From: Streptomonospora nanhaiensis
Lineage (GTDB): Bacteria > Actinomycetota > Actinomycetes > Streptosporangiales > Streptosporangiaceae
Assembly (NCBI RefSeq): GCF_013410565.1
Contig: NZ_JACCFO010000001.1
Span: 186,001 to 250,000, forward strand
Direction of reading: 5' to 3'
DNA length: 64,000 bases
Shown piece by piece: positions 16,823-26,029 of this stretch (within the stretch, counting starts at the first letter, position 1; every line of letters begins with the position of its first letter). Made by a program: the position numbers and the translations under genes. The notes beneath the pieces are model-generated. The model did no database searches and had not been told where the DNA came from. It was given only the letters and a program-made list of their open reading frames with translations.

Positions 16823-17476
16823 TCAGCCCTCGGCGGTGTCGCCGGGCAGCAGCCGGGCGACCTCCACCCCCGGCACCAGGGTGCCCAGGTTGCGGAAGTA
16901 CACCCCCGCGCCGGTCTCGCTCAGCAGCGCGTCGTGCACCGCCACCGCGCGGGCCGGCGCGACCTCGCGCAGGTAGTCCACCACCTCGGAGATCTTCGAC
17001 CAGGGCGCGTGGACCGGGAACAGCAGTGTGCTCACCGGGTCCTCGGGCAGGGTCAGGGCGTCTCCCGGGTGGAACAGCGCGCCGTGCTCCGTGGCGACCC
17101 GGAACCCGACGTTGGTGATGACCGGCAGGTCGGGGTGGATGACCGCGTGCCGCTCGCCGTAGACGTGGACGTCGAACCCGGCCGGCGACACCGTGTCCCC
17201 GTGGGAGACCGTGTGGATCCGCGCGCCCAGGTCGCGCAGTCCGCCCAGCCGCTCGGCGATCCCGGCGTGGGTGTAGACCTCCAGCCCCGCGGACGACGCC
17301 TCGGCGGCGGCGCGCAGCCGGTCCAGGTCCAGGTGGTCGGGGTGCTCGTGGGTGATCGCCACGGCGTCGGCGCCCACGGCGGCGTCGGGTTCGCTGAACC
17401 CGCCCGGGTCGATCACGAGCACGGCTCCGTCGCGCTCCAGTCGCACGCAGGCGTGCCCCAGCTTGGTGATACGCAC
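16823..17476 (-). CDS. MBL-fold metal-dependent hydrolase
   Basis: A 217-residue metallo-beta-lactamase-fold protein related to the UlaG/YtnP-like group. It begins VRITKLGHACVRLERDG, then VLVIDPGGFSEPD, with the metal motif THEHPDHLD (HxHxDH) at about residues 53-61. A later NVGFRVATEHGALFHPGDAL supplies another ligand region. The substrate is not readable; family members act on phosphodiesters, lactones or thioesters. The GTG at 17476 gives the conserved family start with AGGA eight bases upstream, so the longer frame to 17509 is unlikely. It is divergent from the yccF gene. Confidence 0.87.
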   Translation of the reverse strand: MRITKLGHACVRLERDGAVLVIDPGGFSEPDAAVGADAVAITHEHPDHLDLDRLRAAAEASSAGLEVYTHAGIAERLGGLRDLGARIHTVSHGDTVSPAGFDVHVYGERHAVIHPDLPVITNVGFRVATEHGALFHPGDALTLPEDPVSTLLFPVHAPWSKISEVVDYLREVAPARAVAVHDALLSETGAGVYFRNLGTLVPGVEVARLLPGDTAEG

Positions 17477-17655
17477 GTCAGCGATCCTAACCGCGCCGCC
17501 GCGCCGCAAACCGCGCCCGCCCGGCCCCGACCCCTAGGGGGACGCTGGGGGTTCGGCCGCGGAACGGGGTGTGCGGGGTCGCCGTCGTATCCGGGTAGAC
17601 GACGACTTCGGCCGCCCGACCGAGGGCGGCCGCACCCGATCCGAAAGGAAGCCCT

Positions 17656-18063
17656 GTGGCCCTGCTTCGCCTCATCCTCAACATCGTCTGGCTCGTCGTG
17701 GCCGGGTTCTGGTTGGCGGTGGGCTACGTCATCGCCGGACTCATCTGCTGCGTGCTGATCGTCACCATCCCCTTCGGGGTGGCCTCCTTCCGCATGGCGA
17801 ACTACGCCCTGTGGCCCTTCGGCCGCGAGATGGCGCGCCGCCCCGGCGCCGGGGGCGCCAGCACCGTCCTCAACGTCATCTGGGTGATCGTCGCCGGCTG
17901 GTGGCTGGCCATCGGCCACATCGTCACGGCCGTGGGCCTGGCGATCACCGTCATCGGCATCCCCATGGCGTGGGCGTCGCTGAAGATGATCCCGGTGGCG
18001 CTGGCCCCCTTCGGCAACGAGATCGTGCACTCCGACCGGCCGCGCGAGCCCTGGCAGTTCTGA
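17656..18063 (+). CDS. YccF-domain inner-membrane protein
   Basis: A 135-residue membrane protein with two copies of the YccF domain. Each has a hydrophobic stretch starting LNIVWLVVAGFWLAVGY or LNVIWVIVAGWWLAIGH, followed by a conserved TIPFGVASFRMANYALWPFG or VIGIPMAWASLKMIPVALAPFG. Four membrane helices are expected. The internal duplication is evident. The function of the family is unknown. The GTG at 17656 has AAAGGAAG upstream. Confidence 0.9.
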   Translation: MALLRLILNIVWLVVAGFWLAVGYVIAGLICCVLIVTIPFGVASFRMANYALWPFGREMARRPGAGGASTVLNVIWVIVAGWWLAIGHIVTAVGLAITVIGIPMAWASLKMIPVALAPFGNEIVHSDRPREPWQF

Positions 18064-18251
18064 CCCGGGCCCGACCCGGGCGGCGGGAGCGGGCGGGGCG
18101 CAACGCGCGCCCCGCCCTCGCCGCCGCCCGGGTGCGATGCGGTAACTTCGGCCAGACCACGACTCCCAAGGAGCGGAGCCGAGCGGCCCGGCCCGCGCCG
18201 GTCCGCGGGGCGCCAGCGCCCTAGGTCGCAGGAGGAGATAAGGGGGACGAC

Positions 18252-19616
18252 GTGCGGTTCACCAGCCCACGGCAATGGGCACTGATCAGGAGGCGCCGGG
18301 TGCGCCAGGAGCCCGCCGAGGCGCCGCCGCCCGTCTCCGCCGAGCCCGCCGACCCCGGGCCCGAGGAGAGCCTGCTGTCGCGCATGGGCACCGCCGCCTG
18401 GCAGCTGCTCGTCATCGGGATCGTGCTGGCCTTCATCGTCTACGGGCTGGTCTACGTCCGCGTCGTCACCATCCCGGTGATCCTCGCCGTGTTCGTCACC
18501 GCCCTGCTGATGCCGCCCACCAACTGGATGCGGCGCCGGGGCCTGGGGCGCGGCAGCTCCACCACCATCGCCATCATCGGCTCGCTCATCGTGCTGGGCG
18601 GGGTCGTCACGCTGATCGTCCAGCCCGCCATCTCCGGGATATCCGGCCTGGTCGACAGCGTGCAGCAGGCCATCGACGACCTCCCCAGCTACCTGCAGGC
18701 GCTGGGGCTCGACCCCGGCCTGGCCGCCACCACCATCGAGGCCGTCGAGCGCGAGGTGCGGTCCATGGCCCAGGAGGACTGGTCCCAGTGGATCAGCCAG
18801 GCGTGGGTGGCCGGCGCCACCGTGCTGGAGTTCCTCGTCGGGCTGATCCTCATCATCGTGCTCACCGTGTACTTCGTGCACTCCGGCGACCTGCTGATGG
18901 AGTGGGTGCGCTCGCTGTTCCCCGCGCGCTCGCGCCGCTCCATCAAGGCCGCCACGGAGATCTCCTACGGGGTGATGGGCCGCTACGTGCGCGGCGTGGC
19001 GCTGGTGGGCCTCATCGACGCCGTGGGCATCGGCATCTTCCTGCTCATCTTCCTCGACCCCGGGCTGGCCATCCCGCTGATCGTGCTGACCTTCGTCGGC
19101 GCGTTCCTCCCGGTCATCGGCGCGTTCCTGTCGGGGCTGCTGGCCGCCATGGTCGCCCTGGTCACCGAGGGCTGGATCATCGCCGTGGTGGTCGTCGCGG
19201 CCGTCTTCGTGGTCCAGCAGCTGGAGAGCCACGTCTTCGCGCCGCGCGTCTACGGCAAGGCGCTGGACCTCCCCTCGGCCGTGGTGCTGCTGGCCATCAC
19301 CCTGGGCAGCATCCTCGGCGGGATCGCCGGCGCCTTCCTGGCCACCCCGATCGTCGCGGTGATCGCCGGGCTGCTGCGCAACCGCCCCCTGGAGCAGGCC
19401 GCCGGCCACGGCGTCGCCGTCGGCGCCGGCGGGCGGCCCGGCGAGGTCGCCGCCGCCCGCGAGAAGGAGAAGGCGGCCGCGCCGGCCGGCGGCGCGGCGG
19501 CGGGCACCGCGGCACCGGCCGCGCCCCCGCCCGCGGCGCAGCCCCCCGAGCGCCCCGGCGACTCCGGCCCCGGCGGTGCGCCCGGGGCGCCGCGCACGCC
19601 GCCCGCGGGGGACTAG
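18252..19616 (+). CDS. AI-2E family (PerM-like) transporter
   Basis: A 454-residue membrane protein of the AI-2E/PerM family, named for a quorum-signal exporter but including Na+/H+ antiporters and permeases of unknown cargo. After a 45-residue cytoplasmic head come about eight helices. The family core reads QQLESHVFAPRVYGKALDLPSAVVLL followed by GSILGGIAGAFLATPIVAVIAGLL. The tail after residue 385 is Ala/Gly/Pro-rich and probably disordered. The GTG at 18252 follows a purine-rich run (aggaggagataaggggg). A second, frameshifted paralogue lies at 31804-33089. Confidence 0.9.
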   Translation: MRFTSPRQWALIRRRRVRQEPAEAPPPVSAEPADPGPEESLLSRMGTAAWQLLVIGIVLAFIVYGLVYVRVVTIPVILAVFVTALLMPPTNWMRRRGLGRGSSTTIAIIGSLIVLGGVVTLIVQPAISGISGLVDSVQQAIDDLPSYLQALGLDPGLAATTIEAVEREVRSMAQEDWSQWISQAWVAGATVLEFLVGLILIIVLTVYFVHSGDLLMEWVRSLFPARSRRSIKAATEISYGVMGRYVRGVALVGLIDAVGIGIFLLIFLDPGLAIPLIVLTFVGAFLPVIGAFLSGLLAAMVALVTEGWIIAVVVVAAVFVVQQLESHVFAPRVYGKALDLPSAVVLLAITLGSILGGIAGAFLATPIVAVIAGLLRNRPLEQAAGHGVAVGAGGRPGEVAAAREKEKAAAPAGGAAAGTAAPAAPPPAAQPPERPGDSGPGGAPGAPRTPPAGD

Positions 19617-19823
19617 ACCGGGCGGGCCCGGCGTTGTCGGCAGGGAAGCCGCGCCGCCGCCCCGGCGCCCGCGCGCGCGTTGCAGCGTGAGCGGCTAGTC
19701 TGGGCGGCGCGCGTGCCCTTGACATGCGGCGCCCCGCCCCCGCGGCCAACCCCGGGCCGCCCTCGGCGCCGCGCCCGCCGCCCCTGCCCGCACCACCTGT
19801 CTGCCGAGAAGGTCTCCCCTCCC

Positions 19824-21422
19824 ATGCTGATCGCCACTGACCTCGAACTGCGCGTCGGCTCCCGGCTGCTGCTGGAGCCCACCACGCTGCGCGTCGCCGC
19901 CGGCGACCGCATCGGACTGGTCGGGCGCAACGGGGCGGGCAAGACCACGCTCACCAAGGTGCTGGCCGGCGAGGGCATCCCCGCCGGCGGCACCGTGACC
20001 GTCAGCGGCACGCTGGGCTACCTGCCGCAGGACCCCCGCGCCACCGACCCCGACGAGCCGGCGCGCGACCGCATCCTGTCGGCGCGCGGGATCGCCGACG
20101 CGCTGCGCCGCATGCGCGCCGCCGAGGAGGGCATGGCCAGCGACGACGCCAAGGTCCGCGACAAGGCCGCCCGCGCCTACGCCCGTGCCGAGGAGCACCT
20201 GCTGGTCATGGGCGGCTACGCCGCCGAGTCCGAGGCCGCCTCGATCGCCAGCAGCCTGAAGCTGGACGACCGGGTGCTCGGCCAGCCGCTGGGCACGCTT
20301 TCGGGCGGCCAGCGGCGGCGCATCGAGCTGGCCCGCATCCTGTTCAGCGGCGCCGACACCCTGCTGCTGGACGAGCCCACCAACCACCTCGACGGCGACT
20401 CGGTGGCCTGGCTGCGCGACTTCCTCAAGTCCCACCAGGGCGGTCTTGTGGTCATCAGCCACGACGTCGACCTCGTCGAGGACGTCGTCAACCGGGTGTT
20501 CTACCTCGACGCCAACCGGTGCGTCATCGACGTCTACAACATGGGCTGGCGCGCCTACCTGGCCCAGCGCGAGGCCGACCAGCGCCGCCGCGCCCGCGAG
20601 GCCGCCAACGCCGAGAAGCAGGCGAGCGCCCTGCAGAAGCAGGCCGACCGCTTCCGCGCCAAGGCCACCAAGGCCAAGGCCGCCCACCAGATGGAGCACC
20701 GCGCCGAGCGGATCCTCAGCTCGGTGCAGGGCCAGCGCAAGGCCGACCGGGTGGCCAAGCTGCGCTTCCCCGACCCCGCGCCCAGCGGGCGCACCCCGCT
20801 GATGGCCAAGGGGCTGTCCAAGTCCTACGGCTCGCTGGAGATCTTCACCGGGGTCGACCTCGCCATCGACCGGGGCAGCCGGGTGGTCATCCTCGGGCTC
20901 AACGGCGCGGGCAAGACCACCCTGCTGCGGCTGCTGGCGGGGGTCGAGCAGCCCGACACCGGCGAGGTCGTGCAGGGCCACGGGCTGCGGCTGGGCTACT
21001 ACGCCCAGGAGCACGAGACCCTCGACACCAGCCGCACGGTGCTGGAGAACATGATGAGTGCGGCGCCGGACCTGCCCGAGGTCGAGGCGCGGCGCACGCT
21101 GGGCTCGTTCCTGTTCACCGGCGACGACGTCGACAAGCCGGCGGGCGTGCTCTCGGGCGGCGAGAAGACCCGCCTGGCGCTGGCCGCGCTGGTGGTCTCC
21201 AGTGCCAATGTGCTGCTGCTGGACGAGCCCACCAACAACCTCGACCCGGCCAGCCGCGAGGAGATTTTGAGTGCGCTGCGCAACTACAAGGGCGCCATTG
21301 TGCTGGTCACCCACGACGAAGGAGCGGTCGAAGCGCTCCAGCCGGAACGCGTCATCCTCCTGCCCGACGGTGTGGAGGACCTGTGGAACGTTGAATTCGC
21401 CGATTTGATCGCACTCGCCTGA
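19824..21422 (+). CDS. ABC-F family ATPase
   Basis: A soluble protein of 532 residues with two ABC ATPase domains and no membrane segments. The first domain has GRNGAGKTT, LSGGQRRR and LLLDEPTNHLD; the second has GLNGAGKTT, LSGGEKTR and LLLDEPTNNLD. Between them (about residues 240-330) is the charged helical linker rich in Lys/Arg/Ala that ABC-F proteins insert toward the ribosomal peptidyl-transferase centre. Members act as translation factors or give ribosome-protection antibiotic resistance; nothing nearby decides which. The ATG at 19824 has AGAAGG upstream and gives the family start (MLIATDLELRVG). Confidence 0.92.
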   Translation: MLIATDLELRVGSRLLLEPTTLRVAAGDRIGLVGRNGAGKTTLTKVLAGEGIPAGGTVTVSGTLGYLPQDPRATDPDEPARDRILSARGIADALRRMRAAEEGMASDDAKVRDKAARAYARAEEHLLVMGGYAAESEAASIASSLKLDDRVLGQPLGTLSGGQRRRIELARILFSGADTLLLDEPTNHLDGDSVAWLRDFLKSHQGGLVVISHDVDLVEDVVNRVFYLDANRCVIDVYNMGWRAYLAQREADQRRRAREAANAEKQASALQKQADRFRAKATKAKAAHQMEHRAERILSSVQGQRKADRVAKLRFPDPAPSGRTPLMAKGLSKSYGSLEIFTGVDLAIDRGSRVVILGLNGAGKTTLLRLLAGVEQPDTGEVVQGHGLRLGYYAQEHETLDTSRTVLENMMSAAPDLPEVEARRTLGSFLFTGDDVDKPAGVLSGGEKTRLALAALVVSSANVLLLDEPTNNLDPASREEILSALRNYKGAIVLVTHDEGAVEALQPERVILLPDGVEDLWNVEFADLIALA

Positions 21423-21633
21423 CCTGCGCAGACGCCAATAGGCGCCCGGGCGACGCGCGAAGCGGCGTTCGGTTGCCATTCCCCTATTAACGGCCGCAAT
21501 AAAGGACTGTCCGAAAAGGGTGCAGCGCCCCGACACGACTCCGCCGCGTCGCGAATGGGTAGCCACTGGCCTCCCCATGGCTGATCATGGGCAGCAATGT
21601 CGCGTTGATCACCAACACCGACGGGAGGACGCT

Positions 21634-21840
21634 GTGGCCGAGACCCTGAAAAAGGGCACGCGCGTGACCGGCAGCGAACGTTCTGAACTGGCGACCGAGC
21701 TGAAAAACCGCTACGACGAGGGGGAGAGCATCCGCTCCCTGGCCGCGTCGACCGGGCGGTCCTACGGATTCGTCCACCGGCTGCTGACGGAGGCCGGCGT
21801 GACCCTGCGCGGCCGCGGAGGAGCCACCCGCCGCTCCTGA
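21634..21840 (+). CDS. Small conserved actinobacterial helix-turn-helix protein
   Basis: A 68-residue basic protein that is nearly one helix-turn-helix: ELKNRYDEGESIRSLAASTGRSYGFVHRLLTEAGVTLRGRG. The pattern (SIRSLA..TGRSYGFVHR.L..AGV.LRGRGG) is highly conserved across actinomycetes, which implies a core DNA-binding role, although none is firmly described to my knowledge. The GTG at 21634 follows a strong GGGAGGA site. It stands alone between ABC-F and the enoyl-CoA hydratase. Confidence 0.88.
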   Translation: MAETLKKGTRVTGSERSELATELKNRYDEGESIRSLAASTGRSYGFVHRLLTEAGVTLRGRGGATRRS

Positions 21841-22253
21841 CCTGCCCGTCCAGGGCCGACCGCCCCGCCCGAACCGCCGCGGCGCCCCTCTCCTCGGTGA
21901 CGCGGGCCCGGCGATCCCGATGTCTCACGCCCTTCGCGCGGCGCCTTGCCCCGCTGACCGCGTCCTCGTCACACGACCACTCGGCCTGCCCCGGCCCGAC
22001 GAGCGGCACGACCACCGCCAAGGCGCCCGCGAAGGGCGCTTTCGCGCACGCGGGGCCGCAGGCCCCGCCGCCCCGCCCTCCCGTCCCCTCCGCCGCCGCG
22101 GGCGCAGGCGCCGCCCGCCCGGGTGTGCGCGGCCCGGTCCGCGCTGGTCGGACCCACCCCGGACCCCACCGCGCGGCGCGCCCGGCCGTGGTCCATCATC
22201 GACGCAGGAGGACGCCCGCGCCGCCCGGCGCGGCCCGACACGCGGAGGTGCGC
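21841..22253. other. Intergenic region with one terminator-like hairpin
   Basis: There are 413 bases with no supported gene. An 8-base stem (gcggggcc at 22050-22057 with ggccccgc at 22061-22068, loop gca) may terminate the small HTH transcript. The rest is GC-rich sequence without readable signals until the cggaggtgcgc ribosome site of the next gene. Confidence 0.45.
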
Positions 22254-23075
22254 ATGGCCGGCACGGCCCTACCCACGGACGACGAGCTGGCGGCGGCCGG
22301 GCTGCGGCTGGCGGTCGAGGAGGGCGCCTCGGGCGGCGTGGCCCGCATCACCCTGGCCCGCCCCGAGCGGCACAACGCCATGACCGACCGCACCTGGACG
22401 GCCCTGGCCCATGTCGGCCATGCGCTGCCCGCGTCCGTCCGAATTGTTGTGATTGACGGCGAAGGTCCGTCGTTCTCGTCGGGGATCGACACCGCGATGT
22501 TCGCGCCCGGAAACGAGGACTCCGCGCTGAATCGATTCATCCGCGATCCCGCCGGGCGCGCCGAACTCGACGCGGCCATCGCCGGGTACCAGGAGGGCTT
22601 CCTGTGGCTGCGCCGGCCCGACATCGTGTCGGTCGCGGCGGTCCACGGCCACGCCATCGGCGCCGGGTTCCAGCTCGCCCTGGCCTGCGACCTGCGCATC
22701 CTCAGCGACGACGCCGACCTGTGCATGAAGGAGCCCGCGCTGGGCCTGGTGCCCGACCTCACCGGCACCAAGCCGCTGGTCGACATCGTGGGCGTCCACC
22801 GCGCCCTGGAGCTGTGCCTGACCACCCGCACGGTGGGGGCCGAGGAGGCCCGCGAACTGCGGCTGGCCGAACTCGTCGTGCCCCGCGACCAGCTCGCCGG
22901 CGCCGTGGACGACCTCGTCACCGCGCTGCTGGAGACCCCGCGCGACGCCGCCGCGGCCACCAAGGAACTGCTGCTCGGCGCGCCCGGCCGCACCCTGGCG
23001 GAGCAGGCCGCCGCCGAGCGCGCCGCCCAGGTCGAGCGGTTCGCCGCGTGGGCGGCCGCCGCCGGCCGGGGCTGA
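22254..23075 (+). CDS. Enoyl-CoA hydratase/isomerase family protein
   Basis: A 273-residue crotonase-fold enzyme. ITLARPERHNAMTDRTW is the N-terminal signature, FSSGIDTAMF is the CoA/oxyanion-hole loop, and AVHGHAIGAGFQLALACDLRI forms the second half of the oxyanion hole (GAGFQ). The position that carries the first catalytic Glu in hydratases appears as KEPALGLVPDLTGT, which keeps a glutamate followed by Pro-Asp. Either hydration of an enoyl-CoA or isomerisation is possible; the substrate is unknown. The ATG at 22254 follows GGAGG. Confidence 0.88.
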   Translation: MAGTALPTDDELAAAGLRLAVEEGASGGVARITLARPERHNAMTDRTWTALAHVGHALPASVRIVVIDGEGPSFSSGIDTAMFAPGNEDSALNRFIRDPAGRAELDAAIAGYQEGFLWLRRPDIVSVAAVHGHAIGAGFQLALACDLRILSDDADLCMKEPALGLVPDLTGTKPLVDIVGVHRALELCLTTRTVGAEEARELRLAELVVPRDQLAGAVDDLVTALLETPRDAAAATKELLLGAPGRTLAEQAAAERAAQVERFAAWAAAAGRG

Positions 23076-23457
23076 GGCCGGGCGCGGCCCGGCCCGAGCG
23101 CCCCGCGGACACCGCCCGCGTCCGGGCGGCGCGGCCGGTGCGGCCCGGCGGCGTCCGGACGGCGCCGCGCCGTACGGACGCCGCCCCGGCGCGGGAGCCC
23201 GCTCGGGAGTCCAGGATCACCAAGGAATATCGGAGACCGCCGCCCGGTTGACGACCGTTGTCTAGTACGCTGCACAAGGCGGTCACTTCTTGCCGCGCGC
23301 ATCGGGTGCGCCGGGCCGCCTGGCGCCGGGGGCTGCGGACTCTTCGCGTCCCCGTGTCGCGTATTTCCGGCGCGTTTGTGTGATCTCTTCGTGAGACCCC
23401 TGTGGCTGCGGAGCCTTCCTCGAAACGCCGCCGACTGATGAGGAAGGTTTACGTCAC
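23076..23457. other. Intergenic region with the long leader of the helicase gene
   Basis: There are 382 bases with no gene. A less GC-rich patch has TTGACG (23248-23253) and TAGTAC (23263-23268), too close together to be one promoter, but either may belong to one. If transcription begins near 23275, the helicase mRNA would have a leader of about 180 bases. Long leaders are usual for cold-inducible DEAD-box genes. Confidence 0.4.
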
Positions 23458-24936
23458 TTGACGGACAATGCCGCATGCCCTGCTTTCGGTGATCTCGGAC
23501 TCCCGACCGCGATCGTCGACAAGCTGGCGCAGAACGGTGTCATCACCCCGTTCCCGATCCAGGCCGCCACCATCCCCGACACGCTCGCCGGCCGCGACGT
23601 GCTCGGCTGCGGCCGCACCGGATCGGGCAAGACCCTCGCGTTCGGCCTGCCGCTGCTGGTGCGCGCCGCCGAGCGCCGCGCCGCCCCCCGGCGCCCCCGC
23701 GGCCTGGTGCTGGTCCCCACCCGCGAACTCGCCCACCAGGTGCGCGACGCGCTCCTGCTCTACGGCCGGACCCTCGGCGTGCGCATCGGCGACGTCGTGG
23801 GCGGCAGCTCCTACACCCGCCAGATCAACGAGCTGCGCCGCGGTGTGGACATCCTGGTCGCCACCCCCGGCCGGCTCACCGACCTGATCGAGCAGGGCGC
23901 CTGCGACCTCGGCGACGTCGAGCTGTCGGTCCTGGACGAGGCCGACCAGATGTGCGACATGGGCTTCATGCCGCAGGTCACCAAGCTGTTGAACCTCGTG
24001 CGCCCCGGCGGCCAGACCCTGCTGTTCTCGGCCACGCTCGACGGCGACGTCGACAACCTCGTGCGCCGCTACATGAACGACCCCAAGACGCACTCGGTCG
24101 ACCCGCCCGTCTCGCAGGTCACCACCATGGAGCACCACCTGCTCAAGGTGCTTCCGCACGACAAGAACCGCGTGGCCACCGAGATCGCCGCGCGCGACGG
24201 CCGCACCATCCTGTTCGTCCGCAGCAAGTACCGCGCCGACAGCCTCAGCGAGCAGCTGGTCAAGGCGGGCGTGCCCGCCGCACCGCTGCACGGCGGCAAG
24301 ACCCAGAGCGTGCGCACCAAGACCCTCGCCAAGTTCCGCGAGGGCCGCATCCAGGCGCTGGTGGCCACCGACGTCGCCGCGCGCGGCATCCACGTCGACG
24401 GCATCGACCTGGTGGTCAACGTCGACCTGCCCGCCGGCCACAAGGACTACCTGCACCGGGGCGGGCGCACCGCCCGCGCCGGGGAGTCCGGCCGCGTCGT
24501 CTCGCTCGTGGCGCCCAACCAGCGCCGCATGGCCCGCCGCCTGCTCGGCGACGCCGGCGTGGAGGCCCAGCAGCACCTGGTCAACCCCGGCGACGAACTG
24601 CTGGCCCAGGTGACCGGCGCCCGCCAGCCGTCGTGGGAGCCGTGGATCGAGCCGCCGGAGCCCGAGCGGGAGCGCCCGCGCCGCGGCGGCGGCCGGGGCG
24701 GACCCGGCGGGCGCCGCCGCAACGGCGGCCCGCGCCAGCAGGGCGAGCGCCGCTTCTCCGGCGGCCACTCCGAGCACCGGGGCCGCGGCGGCTCCCGGCG
24801 CGACGACCAGGGCGGCGCCGGACGGCACCGCGAGGCCCGCGCGTTCGACGGCGACCGCCGGACCCGCCGCGACGACCACGCCGCGCGCCCGGCGCGCGGC
24901 GACCGCCACCACGGCACCCCGGCCGCCCGGGGCTGA
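23458..24936 (+). CDS. DEAD-box ATP-dependent RNA helicase
   Basis: A 492-residue RNA helicase that unwinds structured RNA, probably in ribosome assembly or mRNA turnover. All core motifs are present: PFPIQ (Q motif), GRTGSGKT (52-59), PTREL, TPGR, DEAD (about 160-163), SAT, ARGIHVDGIDLVVN and HRGGRTARAG (motif VI). The last 110 residues are rich in Arg, Gly and His (RGGGRGGPGG and similar), an RGG-like RNA-binding tail. The start is a TTG at 23458 with AGGAAGG ten bases upstream, giving MTDNAACPAF. A perfect hairpin terminator follows. Confidence 0.93.
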   Translation: MTDNAACPAFGDLGLPTAIVDKLAQNGVITPFPIQAATIPDTLAGRDVLGCGRTGSGKTLAFGLPLLVRAAERRAAPRRPRGLVLVPTRELAHQVRDALLLYGRTLGVRIGDVVGGSSYTRQINELRRGVDILVATPGRLTDLIEQGACDLGDVELSVLDEADQMCDMGFMPQVTKLLNLVRPGGQTLLFSATLDGDVDNLVRRYMNDPKTHSVDPPVSQVTTMEHHLLKVLPHDKNRVATEIAARDGRTILFVRSKYRADSLSEQLVKAGVPAAPLHGGKTQSVRTKTLAKFREGRIQALVATDVAARGIHVDGIDLVVNVDLPAGHKDYLHRGGRTARAGESGRVVSLVAPNQRRMARRLLGDAGVEAQQHLVNPGDELLAQVTGARQPSWEPWIEPPEPERERPRRGGGRGGPGGRRRNGGPRQQGERRFSGGHSEHRGRGGSRRDDQGGAGRHREARAFDGDRRTRRDDHAARPARGDRHHGTPAARG

Positions 24937-24952
24937 GACCCGGCCCGCCTTT

Positions 24953-24989
24953 CGCGGCGGCGCCCACGCACGGCGTGGGCGCCGCCGCG
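24953..24989 (+). terminator. Hairpin terminator after the helicase gene
   Basis: A perfect 17-base stem (24953-24969 with 24973-24989) with the 3-base loop acg, starting 16 bases after the helicase stop. It also faces the convergent YnfA gene and may act in both directions. Confidence 0.85.
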
Positions 24990-25092
24990 CCGCTGTCGCG
25001 GGGGTCTTCCCGCGAGCCGGGCGGCCCCGGTGAGGCGGCCGCCCGCGTCCGCCCGCCGCCGGCCGCGCCGCGGGACGGCGAGCGGTGGCCCT

Positions 25093-25428
25093 TCAGCCGC
25101 CGCGCGGGGCGTACATGATGACGGCCACGCCCGCCAGGCAGACCAGGGCTCCGATGACGTCGAACCGGTCGGGCCGGAACCCGTCGACCGCCATGGCCCA
25201 CACCAGCGACCCCGCCACGAACACGCCGCCGTAGGCGGCCAGCACGCGGCCGAAGTCGGCGCTGGGCTGGAGGGTGGCCACGAACCCGTACAGGCCCAGT
25301 GCCAGCACGCCCGCCCCCGCCCACAGCAGGCCGCGGTCCTCGCGCACCCCCTGCCACACCAGCCAGGCGCCGCCGATCTCGCACAGCGCCGCCGCGGCGA
25401 ACAGCAGCATCGACGTGAGCGTCAGCAC
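25093..25428 (-). CDS. YnfA family (UPF0060) small membrane protein
   Basis: A 111-residue protein with four hydrophobic helices. The family signature is obvious: [17 protein letters not shown] in the first half, [10 protein letters not shown] in the middle, and [23 protein letters not shown] with [25 protein letters not shown] at the end. YnfA proteins resemble small multidrug-resistance transporters in fold and size, and some confer dye or biocide efflux; the role here is untested. The start is the GTG at 25428 or the ATG six codons later. Confidence 0.9.
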   Translation of the reverse strand: MLTLTSMLLFAAAALCEIGGAWLVWQGVREDRGLLWAGAGVLALGLYGFVATLQPSADFGRVLAAYGGVFVAGSLVWAMAVDGFRPDRFDVIGALVCLAGVAVIMYAPRGG

Positions 25429-25921
25429 GCCGGCCGCCCGGTGCGGGCGCGGCGCGGGCGGCCGCGGCGGTCGGCGGGGGAGGCGGGCAGGCCGCGGCCG
25501 GGGCCTCCGGGGAGGCGGAGGCGCGGCGGGCGGGCGGCCGCGGGCCCGCCGCCGGAGGGATCCGCACCGCGGGTCGCACAGGGGTTCACACGAAGGTTCA
25601 CACGCACGTCGGACACGTTAGGCCCCGCGCGGCGGCGAGGGCGACGCGGCCCGTGCCCCGCGCTCCGGGACGCCCGCCCGACACGCCCGGCGCCCCGCTC
25701 CCGCCGCGCCGCCCGCCCGAAACGCCCACACCGCCCGCTCCGGACGGGTAAAGTGCGAAACGCCCGGGCGACGTGACCGTCGCGGCGCGCCGCCCGGTGC
25801 GCACCGCGCGTCCGCGCGGCCCCCGGCCCCGCCCCCTCGGGGCGTCCGGGCCCGGGACACCTCCGCGCCCGGCGCGGCCACCGGCGACCCGCCCGTGTGT
25901 CGGCCTCCGCCGCACGCGGGA
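25429..25921. other. Intergenic region upstream of the zinc-linked operon
   Basis: About 490 high-GC bases before the Zur-like box. The segments 25560-25620 (several tcacac/gttcacac repeats) and 25740-25790 are less extreme in GC and could hold the YnfA promoter. I find no credible gene. Confidence 0.4.
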
Positions 25922-25943
25922 TGAAAACCGTTCTCGGTACTAT
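25922..25943 (+). promoter_or_regulatory. Zur-like operator with overlapping -10 element
   Basis: The 7-1-7 palindrome TGAAAAC-c-GTTCTCG (25922-25936) matches the actinobacterial zinc-uptake regulator consensus TGAAAAC-N-GTTTTCA at 13 of 14 arm-half positions on the left and with two mismatches on the right. TACTAT at 25938-25943 is a good -10 hexamer, so a bound repressor would block the promoter. The operon downstream encodes a permease and a His-rich protein of a type associated with Zur regulation. Confidence 0.65.
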
Positions 25944-26029
25944 GCCCGGGAGCGCCCGCACCGCGCGGCCCGCCCGGCGCACCGCCGGCGGGACCGCCCC
26001 ACCAGCACGAAGACAACGGAGTTCCACGC

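Noticed and set aside
23248-23268. TTGACG and TAGTAC as a promoter for the helicase gene
   Set aside because: The spacing is nine bases, too short for a standard -35/-10 pair; at most one element is real.
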